Shown in pieces: positions 34,389-43,315 of a stretch of 46,435 nucleotides of DNA. Position numbers and translations under genes: made by a program. The notes under the pieces were generated by a model. That model was not told where the DNA came from. It was given only the letters and a program-made list of their open reading frames with translations, and did no database searches. This DNA comes from an uncultured Pseudanabaenaceae cyanobacterium (GTDB lineage Bacteria; Cyanobacteriota; Cyanobacteriia; PCC-9006; JAAUQQ01): the NCBI GenBank assembly GCA_938002085.1, contig CALLAT010000050.1:1-46435 (forward strand). Reading direction: 5' to 3'. Position 1 is the first letter of the stretch, and each line of letters opens with the position of its first letter.

Positions 34389-35852
34389 TTATTCGCCGCC
34401 GCCAAAGACCTCGATATTGTCAAAGGCGCAGACGGGAGAGGCATGGCCCACCCAGATGATTTGATTGGGTTCGCCTTTGCCGCAGACGGGAGTTCCGAAC
34501 ATTTCCCAGGTGCTGCGATCGCCCACTTGGCTCAGGCTCTTCCAGAAGTCTGAGGTGGTGGAGCGATAGTTGGGGTTGCGAACGGTTTTCGTGATTTCGC
34601 CGTTTTCAATCAGCTGGGCATATTCGCAGCCAAACTGGAACTTGTAGCGCTGGTCATCGATGGACCAAGAGGAATTGGCCTGCATAAACACGCCCTTCTC
34701 AATCTTGGAGACCATCTCCTTAAAGGAAGTATCGCCGGGCTCCAGATTGATATTGGCCATGCGATCAATCGGCGGGCGATTCCAGGAGCAGGCTCTTGCA
34801 TTGGCAACACCGGGGAGGCCGCTGCGAAGCTGGCTTTCCACGCTGCCCAGGCCTCGCTGGAGGACGCCATCCTTCACCAAATGCTCCCTGCGGGCTGTCA
34901 CCCCTGTGTCATCTGACCCATAGCTGGCCAGTTCCCCTTGCACAGTTGGATCAAATGTGACATTCATGAGCGGGGAACCGTAGTTCAAGTGCCCAAAATC
35001 CTTTGGCTGTACGAAGCTGCCGCCCGCGTAATTGCGCTCATCACCCAGGATTCTGTCCAGTTCCAGAGGATGGCCGACGCTCTCGTGGAGTTGCAGCATC
35101 ATCTGATCCGGTGCGAGGACCAGAGTACGAGTATCACTAGGACATTCCGGCGCGGTGAGCAGCTCAATGGCCTGCTCGCCCGTGCGCTGCACTTCTTCCC
35201 AAAGTTGCGGCGTCAACAGCCATTCCCAGCCGCCTTGGTAGGCGCGGGCAAACCAGCCATTGGCTCCACGGCGTTGGGTGACTAGGCCATCTTTGGCCGT
35301 TGCTTCGTAGTCCATCACCACCGAGGCACTGCTTTGGTAAGCATCGGAGCCGTTGCTGCTGGCAAACCAGGTTTCCCGCTGGGTGGCGATCGCCGTGGCA
35401 CTGGTTTGAATAATCTGGTCCGACAGCTTCAGGGTGTAGCAAATGCGGATCAACAGATCATTGATTTCCTTCGGACTCAGCGAGTCTAAGGCCCGTTCCG
35501 GTGCAGCAATTTGATTGCCCTTCACCACAGGCCGAATCTGATCTGTAAAGGGATATAGCCCCCAAGCCGCAGCGGCATGGGCCTGAAGAATGGCGGCATC
35601 GGCAGCGACCTGTAGTCCCTTTGTAGAGAGGTCCACAGTGGCACCGTAGCCAACCTGACCATCCACGAGCACCTCCACCATGGCGCCATAGCGAACTTGG
35701 CTGCCATTGGCCTTGGGCTTTTGGTCTCTCACACCCCGAAGGGTTTCTGTTGTTTTAACGACGCGAAGCCCCACCCAATCTGCCGAAGCATGGATGGACT
35801 GAAGCATCCGCTGAGGTTCGATACGAACCGTGGTGCGGGGGGTAGAAAGCAT
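34389..35852 (-). CDS. TldD-like metalloprotease
   Basis: A 487-residue zinc metallopeptidase of the TldD/PmbA family. The catalytic motif LQLHESVGHPLELDRILG (His 256, Glu 257, His 261) is intact, followed by the family's YAGGSFV and PLMNVTFDPTV. The C-terminus has a Cys-rich segment (GTPVCGKGEPNQ, HASPVCAFDN), of which the second Cys may serve as a ligand, as in relatives. It acts in the cytoplasm with the adjacent E-type partner as a heterodimer. ATG 35852 (MLSTPRTTVRIEP). Roles in relatives include microcin maturation and peptide turnover; no such peptide gene is seen here. Confidence 0.9.
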   Translation of the reverse strand: MLSTPRTTVRIEPQRMLQSIHASADWVGLRVVKTTETLRGVRDQKPKANGSQVRYGAMVEVLVDGQVGYGATVDLSTKGLQVAADAAILQAHAAAAWGLYPFTDQIRPVVKGNQIAAPERALDSLSPKEINDLLIRICYTLKLSDQIIQTSATAIATQRETWFASSNGSDAYQSSASVVMDYEATAKDGLVTQRRGANGWFARAYQGGWEWLLTPQLWEEVQRTGEQAIELLTAPECPSDTRTLVLAPDQMMLQLHESVGHPLELDRILGDERNYAGGSFVQPKDFGHLNYGSPLMNVTFDPTVQGELASYGSDDTGVTARREHLVKDGVLQRGLGSVESQLRSGLPGVANARACSWNRPPIDRMANINLEPGDTSFKEMVSKIEKGVFMQANSSWSIDDQRYKFQFGCEYAQLIENGEITKTVRNPNYRSTTSDFWKSLSQVGDRSTWEMFGTPVCGKGEPNQIIWVGHASPVCAFDNIEVFGGGE

Positions 35853-36767
35853 GTCCTGACTCTAAAGACACTCTGATAGCGGACGAGCGGGCGTCGTAGG
35901 TTGCACCTCAAACCCCTTGGAGCTTCCCGAAGGAATCCCGCAGAGCTATTGGGCAGGTAGACGGTAGATGGTGATGAACCTGGATGATCGGTCGATGCGT
36001 TCGAAAGATACAGCAAGAACTGTAAATTTCGAACCAGATGCTGAATTTGACCCAGAGCATACTCCAAACCGGGCAATTTCCCGGAGAGTTCAGCCATTGG
36101 TCGCAATTAATTTACCTCAAGGCTTTTTCAATCGGTGGGAGGATTACAGAAATTGCGGACCTGAGTGATGAATTTCGGCCACTCACCATAGCAGACTTTG
36201 GCAGATCAAATTACAACTATTACAGTACCGCATTTATACGCAGGTGAGAGGGTGAAAGCCTTGAGCTAACAGGCGATCGCTGCCCTTCGAAAAAAAGAGT
36301 GATGGAGGGGCTGCGGCTGAACGACAGAAAATTCTTGCCCAAAAATAACCTAGAGCAGGCATGGTCTTGGTTCCCGAGTGGCATTCATACCCATGCGTAT
36401 ATCTACTCGGCGACCCGCAAGGCTGGATTAAGCGTCTCGGGAATATTACGGGACTTTGCAAGCTGTGTCTCGTCCCGGTGGAATTGACAGTAGCCCAATA
36501 TTTGGGGGGAAGCGACATTAACGCTACCCGTTCAGGGTGACGGTCCTGCCATTAGAAACAGGCCTTTGTCGCCCTGGAAACTGTTTAGATGGCTTGCCTA
36601 ATTTCTGGAAACGATGACAATTTCGGCGAGGTTTGGATGGCCCTACTTGGGGGATCGATGCCATTACCTTTTAGAGTCTGCTCATTGCTCCATGACTATT
36701 CATTGCCTTGGGCTTAGGAAGCTGTCCAGGATTCCTATACTAAATGTCGGGTATTACCGAGGGAACT
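35853..36767. other. Intergenic stretch before the cytochrome gene
   Basis: About 915 bases with only short overlapping frames on both strands, none resembling a protein. It contains the promoters of tldD and the cytochrome gene. I cannot identify a decayed gene or an RNA in it. Confidence 0.5.
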
Positions 36768-37151
36768 ATGCGACGTTTTTGGATTGTAGGCATTGCGGCT
36801 GTTCTAATGACGGTGTTGCTTTGGCCTGCTACTGCGCTCGCTCAAGCTGAGCCTGCATCTCTTGCGGCATCTGCTATTGATGCACCAGCGCTGTTTGAGC
36901 AGAACTGTGCGGGCTGCCATGTGGGCGGGGGCAATGTCATTCGGCGAGGCAAGAACCTCAAGGCGAAGGCGCTGAAGCGGTATGGCATGGATAGCCCGGA
37001 GGCGATCGCCAATATCATCACCAATGGCAAGGGCATTATGTCGGCCTATGGCGAAGCGGCAGATAACGGTGCGCCCACGCGGCTGACTGCCCCAGAGATT
37101 GATGCCCTGGCAGATTATGTTTTGGCTCAAGCGGCGGTGGATTGGAAATAG
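36768..37151 (+). CDS. Cytochrome c6-like soluble electron carrier (c6B/C-like)
   Basis: A 127-residue precursor with a signal peptide (1-26, cleaving near ALAQAEP) for the thylakoid lumen/periplasm. Haem binding CAGCH at 47-51, axial Met 91 in GKGIMSAYG, and the C-terminal helix LTAPEIDALADYVLAQAA. Standard c6 carries electrons to photosystem I. The loop after CAGCH reads NVIRRGKNLKAKAL, closer to the low-potential c6B/C group as I recall it. The insert GEAADNGAPT between Met and the last helix is also non-standard. ATG 36768 has GAGGG just upstream; the frame extends eight codons further. A terminator follows. Confidence 0.85.
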   Translation: MRRFWIVGIAAVLMTVLLWPATALAQAEPASLAASAIDAPALFEQNCAGCHVGGGNVIRRGKNLKAKALKRYGMDSPEAIANIITNGKGIMSAYGEAADNGAPTRLTAPEIDALADYVLAQAAVDWK

Positions 37152-37191
37152 AAGCAGGGCAGCTGATGCCCTTGTTTGCCTCCCAATAAAG

Positions 37192-37232
37192 AAATGCCCT
37201 CAGTCATCCCATCGGATCACTGAGGGCATTTT
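37192..37232 (+). terminator. Rho-independent terminator of the cytochrome gene
   Basis: AAATGCCCTCAGT pairs perfectly with ACTGAGGGCATTT over a 14-base loop, followed by TTGTTT. It starts 40 bases past the cytochrome stop. Confidence 0.85.
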
Positions 37233-37345
37233 GTTTCGCCTGGCAGCGCTGGGGGCGATGCTAGAAGCTATGGATTTGCACCTGATATATCCCAGGCTTT
37301 AGCAACATCCAAGAGGTGAGCCGTTGAATCTTGGCAGTCCAAGCT

Positions 37346-38806
37346 TTACGCATAAGGAGTGCTGTAGTGATCCACGGTCAGGTTGTAGCTGGTGCCAGTA
37401 GGACCGTACTGATACACCTGCAGGACGTAATCGCCTGAATTTTCAATCCCCGAAATAGATTCTGAAGAGGTCTGGCCAAGGGTAGAGCTGCTGATTTGCT
37501 CACCCAAATCGACAATGCCGTTGTTATTGGTGTCTTGAATCAGTCGAATGTCAGCATCCGCAGTGAGACCCGAGAGTGAGAAGTTGACACCGCTGTATAG
37601 CCCTAAGGAGACTGCGTAGGAATCAACAAGATCTGTTGAATCGACAGAGCCGTAACGAGCGATGTCGTAACTCAAATCTGTCCCAGGGGTCAAATCGATC
37701 TCTCCGCCAACAAGATTACTGCTATTACCATAGGTTGCTGATGCATCTAGGTCGTAGGTTGCCTCGCCATCGAGGTCGAAGCTATACCGCTCCACTTCCG
37801 CAAAGAAGGTGCCGCCTAGCTCAGCACGATAGTCAATGAGATCGTCTTGGTTGCCGCCATTCGCAGAGCTGGCAACCAGTAGATCGGTGTCATCAAAGAA
37901 GCCATTACCGTTGTCCTGGTAGAGGCGTAGGTCGACATCATCATTGGCGCTGATGTTGTGGAGATTGAGATGAATGCTTTGGCTCGCAGCGACATCAAAC
38001 TCAAATAGGTTACTGGGTTGGGCCTCGTTCAAAGTTAAGGCATCTTGGCTGAACGGCGTTTCAGACAGCGCAACTCGGTTGTTAGTTGCGGAGAGATCCA
38101 GACTGTAGGTGACATCGCCATTGCTGCCAGGATGATACCGCTCGACTTGGGCAAAGAAAGTGCCTCCCGTAATGCTGAGCTCGTTGATGACGTCGTTGGC
38201 ATTGCCACCGTTTGTGGAGCTAGTAATGAAGGTGTCATCCGCATCAAAGATGCCGTTGCCGTTGTCCTCGTAGAGGGACAAGTCGGCGTCACCGTTCGCG
38301 CTGATATTGTGGAGATTCAGATTAATATTCTGGTTTGCTGCGATATCAAACTCAAAGACATCAGTGGAATCAGTTGCCGTGACGCTGAAGTTTGTTTTAC
38401 TGATTGGGCTTGAAGAGAGTTCGCCCACATCGTAAGCCGCAGTCATGTCGAGGTCGTAGTAAACGGGACCGCCACTTACATTGTTGTAGTAGCTAACCTC
38501 TGCGAAATATGTCCCGGTAGAACCGCCCCGGTCCAAGACTGAGTAGTCGATGACATCGCTGTCCGTTCCGCCTAGGCTAGAGGAGGTGACATAATCATCA
38601 CTAGAGTCAAGGACGCCGTTATAGTTGCTGTCAAAATAGAGGGTTAGATCGGCATCGCCGGTGAGCCCGTGAAGATTAAGACCAATATTCCGATCAGTGT
38701 TATTGATACTGAATTCAAAGACGTCTGTTCTGTCGTATGAGCTAACGGAGTAGCCTTGGCGGGAGACGACTTGACTGGATAGATTGCCGATGTTGTGGAT
38801 TGACAT
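37346..38806 (-). CDS. Four-unit PPC-like extracellular protein with Ca-loop motifs
   Basis: A 486-residue protein built from four units of about 115-125 residues resembling bacterial pre-peptidase C-terminal (PPC) domains: DVFEFDIA, NLNLHNIS, DADLSLYEDNG, GGTFFAEVERY. Each unit carries an EF-hand-like loop: DSNYNGVLDSSDD (59-71), EDNGNGIFDADD (180-191), QDNGNGFFDDTD (297-308), QDTNNNGIVD (424-433). No signal peptide, protease domain or RTX tail is visible, so the export route is unclear. A free-standing PPC array is unusual, because these domains normally hang on a protease. ATG 38806. A calcium-binding matrix or surface role is inference. Confidence 0.8.
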   Translation of the reverse strand: MSIHNIGNLSSQVVSRQGYSVSSYDRTDVFEFSINNTDRNIGLNLHGLTGDADLTLYFDSNYNGVLDSSDDYVTSSSLGGTDSDVIDYSVLDRGGSTGTYFAEVSYYNNVSGGPVYYDLDMTAAYDVGELSSSPISKTNFSVTATDSTDVFEFDIAANQNINLNLHNISANGDADLSLYEDNGNGIFDADDTFITSSTNGGNANDVINELSITGGTFFAQVERYHPGSNGDVTYSLDLSATNNRVALSETPFSQDALTLNEAQPSNLFEFDVAASQSIHLNLHNISANDDVDLRLYQDNGNGFFDDTDLLVASSANGGNQDDLIDYRAELGGTFFAEVERYSFDLDGEATYDLDASATYGNSSNLVGGEIDLTPGTDLSYDIARYGSVDSTDLVDSYAVSLGLYSGVNFSLSGLTADADIRLIQDTNNNGIVDLGEQISSSTLGQTSSESISGIENSGDYVLQVYQYGPTGTSYNLTVDHYSTPYA

Positions 38807-39311
38807 GGTCCTGACCTAAGAGAAGAGAAGTTTACTGAGCCGTGATGCACTTTCCTTGGCTCTTGAATCTTTCTACGGCCGCATAAAAATGGATATGCAG
38901 GCTTGCCTAACAATCCTTCGAAATTTCCCATGAATGAACTGGGAAATAGGTCTCCGTTCACTTCGCCCCTCATTGGCCTCGCGCCTCAAATCCCTTGCTC
39001 TGAAAGGATTTAACTGGGGATAGCTCCAAGCTCTGCTAAGGGTGAGAGGGGAGATTGTTACAGAATTTTCATGTTTGAGGTTGCCTAAAGATTAGGAATT
39101 CACTTAGACCGTTGGGCACCTAATCCAGTGGTGGATATGACATGCTCCTGGGGTGGCATCAGGTTCCATGAGGCCCCAAAAATTCCTAAGCAATCCAAAC
39201 AAACCCGAATAAACATGATCAAGGCCCCCAGCAAACGATTTGCTGATGATCCTTGTCCTAGGATTTTTGAGTAGCCCCATGGGCTGAAATTCATTCCCAG
39301 GAAGCATCGTC
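38807..39311. other. Divergent intergenic region
   Basis: 505 bases separating the PPC-like gene from the purine permease. It must contain both promoters. I see no riboswitch-like fold or repeat I can support. Confidence 0.5.
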
Positions 39312-40751
39312 ATGGCAAAACCGTTGAGCAGCGTCGATTATCGCGAGCCCAATCCGCCCCAGCCGCCCCATGTGGATGACAATGCCATCGCCCGCTTCTT
39401 CGGCTTTGCTCGCCATGGCACGGACCTGCGCACAGAGGTCTTGGCCGGGCTGACGACGTTTATGACCCTGGCCTACATTCTGGTGGTGAATCCGATTATT
39501 TTGGGCGATGCCATATTCCTGAATGAGGCGGGGGATCTGTTTCCGGAGCTGATGGTGGCGACCGCGATTTCGGGGGCGATCGGCACGCTGACCATGGCCC
39601 TGGTGGCTAACTATCCCTTTTGCCTCGCGCCGGGTATGGGCATCAATGCCTTTTTCACCTATTCCGTGGTGTTGGGTTTGGGGATTGATTGGCGGCTGGC
39701 CTTGGGCTGTGTGTTTGTGGAGGGGCTGATTTTCATTGCCCTGACGCTGACGGATGTGCGGCGGCAGATTATTAAGGCGATTCCTGATGGGCTGAAGAGT
39801 GCCACGGGGGCGGGTATTGGTTTGTTTATTGCCTATATTGGTCTGTCGGGAGATCCGGCGACGGGTGGGGCGGGGCTGATTGTGGCGAATCCGGTGACGA
39901 AAACGGCCTTTGGCAGTTTATTGCAGCCGACGGCTTTGATGGCGATCGCAGGCCTAATCATCACCGCTGCCTTCCTGGTGCGCAAAACCAAGGGCGCATT
40001 GCTCTGGGGCATTTTGGCCACGGCAATCCTGGGCTGGATTCTCGGCATTAGCCCGGCCCCCACGGGCATTGCCCAAATTCCCGCTTGGCCCAGCAATCTC
40101 TTTGGTCAAGGCGTGGCGGGATTGGCGGGGCTGAATAGCAGCAATGTTGTCAATTTCATTACGGCGCTGTTTGTCTTTCTGTTTGTGGATCTGTTCGACA
40201 CCATCGGGACGCTGGCGGGGGTGGGCAAGCGCGCGGGCTATATCGGCGAGGATGGGGAGTTGCCTCGGGCGAATCGGGCGTTGCTATCGGATGCTGTAGC
40301 AACTACGGCGGGGGCGCTGTTTGGCACTTCTTCGGTGACGACCTTTGTGGAGTCGGCGGCGGGCATTGCGGAGGGTGGACGGACGGGCTTTACGGCGGTG
40401 GTTTGCGGGCTGTTGCTGTTGCTGTCGGTGTTCTTTATTCCGGTGTTCCAGGCGATTCCGGCCTATGCCACGGCTCCGGCGTTGGTCCTAGTGGGGGTGA
40501 TGATGATGAGTAATGTGTTGTCGATTCGCTGGCAGGATATGGCGGAGGCGATTCCAGCGTTTTTGGTGTTGTTTATGATTCCGCTGACTTATTCGATTGC
40601 GGAGGGGCTATCGATTGGGTTTATTGCCTATCCGTTGGTGAAGGCGTTTCAGGGGAAGGGGCGGGAGGTGCCGTTGGCGACTTGGATTATTGCTGGGGTG
40701 TTTGTGGCAAGGTTTGTGTTTATGGCGGTGCAGTTTGGGCAAGCAAGCTAA
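39312..40751 (+). CDS. AzgA-type NCS2 purine permease
   Basis: A 479-residue inner-membrane transporter, NCS2 family, AzgA-like (guanine/hypoxanthine) subgroup. Motifs: LTTFMTLAYILVVNP near the N-terminus, APGMGINAFFTY, AIPDGLKSATGAGIGLFIA, FVDLFDTIGTLAGVGKRAGY, then the conserved Thr/Ser-rich FGTSSVTTFVESAAGIAEGGRTG. About 12-14 membrane segments. It imports purine bases with protons. ATG 39312 has AGGAAG about 8 bases upstream. It stands alone. Codon use becomes more GTG/TTG-rich along its 3' half but remains in frame. Confidence 0.93.
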   Translation: MAKPLSSVDYREPNPPQPPHVDDNAIARFFGFARHGTDLRTEVLAGLTTFMTLAYILVVNPIILGDAIFLNEAGDLFPELMVATAISGAIGTLTMALVANYPFCLAPGMGINAFFTYSVVLGLGIDWRLALGCVFVEGLIFIALTLTDVRRQIIKAIPDGLKSATGAGIGLFIAYIGLSGDPATGGAGLIVANPVTKTAFGSLLQPTALMAIAGLIITAAFLVRKTKGALLWGILATAILGWILGISPAPTGIAQIPAWPSNLFGQGVAGLAGLNSSNVVNFITALFVFLFVDLFDTIGTLAGVGKRAGYIGEDGELPRANRALLSDAVATTAGALFGTSSVTTFVESAAGIAEGGRTGFTAVVCGLLLLLSVFFIPVFQAIPAYATAPALVLVGVMMMSNVLSIRWQDMAEAIPAFLVLFMIPLTYSIAEGLSIGFIAYPLVKAFQGKGREVPLATWIIAGVFVARFVFMAVQFGQAS

Positions 40752-40791
40752 CTTCAGCGTGATTGGATTCAAATAGAGATTGATCGGAGCA

Positions 40792-41358
40792 ATGAGTACA
40801 ACAGAACTTTTCGTTGAGTTGATTGTCATTGGAATGGGGGCAATCATCTGGATATATTTACTTGTAATTAGTATTTTTGGCTTTGCTCATGCGAACATTG
40901 ACCAGCTTTCATCTTTAACAACTCTAATACCGTTCCTTTCAATCACATATGTTCTCGGTATTGTGATTGACCGGCTCGCTGATGTCATCTTTGAACGAAT
41001 ATGGTCAAGAAAAATATTTTGTCGCTATTACAGAGAAAAAGATGAGTACTACGAAGATAGACGCACCCTATATCTTAAAGAAAGCCGACTGGTAGATTTA
41101 TTAGAATACGGGCGCAGTCGGATTAGGATATGTCGTGGATGGGCATTGAATTCAGCTTTAATACTACTGACTCTTAATCTCTTTATTTGGACTCAGCTTC
41201 CCGGACTCTCTCTAAAAATCAGAGCTTTCTTCTGGGGGAGCCTGCTTTGCACTCTGTTGATGTGTGGAACTTGGTTCGCGTGGTACAAGCTCACTTCGAA
41301 TGATTATAGAAAAGTGAAAGAGCAATCAGCCTTTCTTAGGCAGTTTGATAAGAGCTAA
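40792..41358 (+). CDS. Small membrane protein of unknown function
   Basis: A 188-residue protein with about four membrane segments: two near the start (VELIVIGMGAIIWIYLLVIS; IPFLSITYVLGIVID) and two near the end. Between them is a charged 60-residue cytoplasmic loop (RYYREKDEYYEDRRTLYL). I do not recognise the family. ATG 40792 has GGAG only two bases upstream; a TTG at 40780 is possible. The gene is AT-rich compared with the permease just before it, and it abuts the toxin-antitoxin remnant, so it is probably accessory DNA. Its stop lies 7 bases before the first recognisable brnT codons. Confidence 0.65.
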   Translation: MSTTELFVELIVIGMGAIIWIYLLVISIFGFAHANIDQLSSLTTLIPFLSITYVLGIVIDRLADVIFERIWSRKIFCRYYREKDEYYEDRRTLYLKESRLVDLLEYGRSRIRICRGWALNSALILLTLNLFIWTQLPGLSLKIRAFFWGSLLCTLLMCGTWFAWYKLTSNDYRKVKEQSAFLRQFDKS

Positions 41359-41364
41359 ATCTGA

Positions 41365-41466
41365 ATCTACTTCTACGTTGTATACGTTGAATGAGAAGAC
41401 GACAATATTCGCATCATCTCGGCTCGAAAGGCCACTCGTCAGGAACGTCAATTCTATGAAAGCTGA
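41365..41466 (+). pseudogene. Decayed 3' end of a BrnT-type toxin gene
   Basis: In the frame that ends at 41466, codons read IYFYVVYVE, then an in-frame TGA, then EDDNIRIISARKATRQERQFYES. IRIISARKAT is the signature C-terminal motif of BrnT toxins, and VVY-VE is the strand before it. The start and N-terminal two thirds are missing: further stops occur upstream, and the previous gene ends at 41358. The fragment overlaps the antitoxin ATG by 11 bases, as in intact brnTA operons. Confidence 0.75.
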
Positions 41467-41764
41467 ATCTCTCAAAAAGCGGCTTAAGCGCGATTGGCGA
41501 AGCCAAGCTCCGGAGAATCGCCCCATGACTACGATGACGATCAGTATGCCTCAAGATGTGATCGAAGATCTGAAGCGTATTGCACCAGCGCTAGGGTTTT
41601 CGGGCTATCAGCCATTGGCGCGTAGCTATATTGGTCAGGGTCTTAGGGTCGATATGGAACGTCTTGAGAATGACACCGTTGTTGCTCTGATTGAAAATCT
41701 CAAGCGTCATGGTGTGGGTGAGGAAGTAATTCAGGCGGCTCTTAGCGATTCACAGAAGGCATGA
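41456..41764 (+). CDS. brnA: BrnA-type antitoxin, orphan
   Basis: A 102-residue antitoxin of the BrnA type: KKRLKRDWRSQAPENRPMT, then a ribbon-helix-helix region (MTISMPQDVIEDLKRIAPALG) and FSGYQPLARSYIGQGLR, typical of the family. In intact modules the toxin BrnT precedes it with a short overlap; here only the broken brnT tail remains. The Met start at 41456 (MKAESLKK) overlaps the brnT stop. The longer frame starting at 41345 reads out-of-frame toxin sequence and is not used. With no functional toxin visible, it may act in trans on a distant BrnT (anti-addiction) or simply be decaying. Confidence 0.75.
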   Translation: MKAESLKKRLKRDWRSQAPENRPMTTMTISMPQDVIEDLKRIAPALGFSGYQPLARSYIGQGLRVDMERLENDTVVALIENLKRHGVGEEVIQAALSDSQKA

Positions 41765-41803
41765 TTTTCACTATCGCAAGACTGGAGTTAGGAGATCTTT
41801 AAC

Positions 41804-42502
41804 ATGTCACTGATGGCAAATGCAATCCAGAAAATTGGGATTGCAATGGAGAGAAGAAAATCTAGAAGCCTAGTCCAGGATTTTCTGAGGGAGGGAATTT
41901 GTACCTTGGAAGAATTCAGAGAAAAACCGACCGATGTTAAACATAAGTTGGCAAATTTCAATAGACTTCCCCTTAGCCTTGAAGAAATTCAGACAATAGT
42001 CAAAGACTATCCTTACCATTTATCCAAGGAAGTTGTTGAGCTATACAGATATGCCAATGGCTGTTTCCCTATCGGCTCATACGATAATGCCGACAAAGAT
42101 TGGGAATCTCCAGAATATTACTGTGCTCTCTTTGACTCAGGAATACCTGTTCCACTAGAAGAGGGATTGAGCTTTCTCTCTTTACAAGATGCTATGGGAA
42201 TATACAAGTCCTACTTTTCACAGTACGGTTATGATCCTCGCTTCTTCCCTATATTTGGCTTTTCGGAATATCTAGCATATGGAATTTTTGGAGGTGAGTC
42301 ACCATTAGAAAGCTCTCCTATCGTCGAGGTGAGTCTAGAGGGAAAACCTGACTATAAACAGGTATGTTCTAGTATTACAGGATTATTTCAAGTCTACGCA
42401 GAATCAGTGACAAATAAGGACATAGATTTTCATCAGCTTGCTCTTGATTATGGAATTGATGATGAACGGCAGCGAATTTTCATATATCAAGACCAGTTTT
42501 GA
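41804..42502 (+). CDS. SMI1/KNR4-family protein
   Basis: A 232-residue protein of the SUKH/SMI1-KNR4 superfamily. Signature pieces: LPLSLEEIQTIVKDYP, YHLSKEVVELYRYANGCFP, then RFFPIFGFSEYLAYGIFG, and VYAESVTNKD near the end. In bacteria this fold is frequent among immunity proteins of polymorphic toxins, but standalone copies of unknown role are common. No toxin gene adjoins it, so immunity function is unproven. It lies in the AT-rich accessory strip. ATG 41804. An alternative start at the next Met (residue 4) is possible. Confidence 0.78.
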   Translation: MSLMANAIQKIGIAMERRKSRSLVQDFLREGICTLEEFREKPTDVKHKLANFNRLPLSLEEIQTIVKDYPYHLSKEVVELYRYANGCFPIGSYDNADKDWESPEYYCALFDSGIPVPLEEGLSFLSLQDAMGIYKSYFSQYGYDPRFFPIFGFSEYLAYGIFGGESPLESSPIVEVSLEGKPDYKQVCSSITGLFQVYAESVTNKDIDFHQLALDYGIDDERQRIFIYQDQF

Positions 42503-42610
42503 GAACCTCGGATTAAGGGAATTCTCTTCAGATTTTAATGAATTTGACGAGACCTTATCACTAGTCATAAATAAAGTTGTCTCAGATTCAACTATGCGGG
42601 GGCAAGGGCA

Positions 42611-43129
42611 ATGACTTACGTAATGGTTGACATCGAATCCGACGGTCCAATCCCAGGTGACTACTCAATGATCTGTTTCGGTGCCATCATCGTAGAGCCT
42701 GACCTAGATCGAACCTTCTACGGTCAACTCAAACCCATCTCAGAAAAATTCATTCCCGAAGCCCTCACCGTCAGCGGATTCTCCCGTCAAGACTGCCTAG
42801 CCTTTCCAGAGCCCAAACCGGTCATGGAACAGTTCAAAAAATGGCTTCAATCCAACAGCCGAGGGCGACTCCTATTTATCTCCGACAACAACGGATTTGA
42901 TTGGCAATTTATCAACTGGTACTTCCACCACTTCCTCAACGAAAACCCCTTCGGCTTCAGCTCAACCAACCTGGGCTCACTCTACAAAGGGATGGAAAAA
43001 GACACCTTCACCAGCTTTAAGCACCTACGAGAAACCAAACATACCCACCACCCCGTCGATGACGCCCGTGGCAACGCCGAAGCCCTTCTAAAAATGAAAG
43101 ACATGGGCCTCAAAATTAGCCTCAAATAA
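42611..43129 (+). CDS. DnaQ-like DEDDh 3'-5' exonuclease
   Basis: A 172-residue single-domain exonuclease. Catalytic residues: Asp 7 and Glu 9 in MVDIESDG, an Asp in SDNNGFDWQF (98), and His 146/Asp 151 in THHPVDDARGNAEALL, the DEDDh set. It degrades DNA or RNA from the 3' end with two metal ions. The substrate is unknown. ATG 42611 has AAGGG about 3-7 bases upstream. It is a standalone exonuclease, as found in repair, RNA turnover and some defence loci; nothing in the flanks decides which. Its GC content is closer to the chromosomal core than that of the three preceding genes. Confidence 0.88.
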   Translation: MTYVMVDIESDGPIPGDYSMICFGAIIVEPDLDRTFYGQLKPISEKFIPEALTVSGFSRQDCLAFPEPKPVMEQFKKWLQSNSRGRLLFISDNNGFDWQFINWYFHHFLNENPFGFSSTNLGSLYKGMEKDTFTSFKHLRETKHTHHPVDDARGNAEALLKMKDMGLKISLK

Positions 43130-43315
43130 AGCGTTAGCTGGCCTTCCCCAGCCATGCTGAAGCCATTGCCCCAGCTCTGTCACCTGCATTTCTGGCACAA
43201 ACTGAATCGTAGAAGTAGAAACCTGCCCTTAAAACAAGAGCTGAGTCTTGTATCTCCCATTGATTCAGCGAAATTCAGCTTGGACTAGAAATTTCAATCG
43301 GACAGCAGACGCACC

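Noticed and set aside
35968..36518. Short frames between tldD and the cytochrome gene
   Set aside because: None has a credible start, homology cue or codon pattern.
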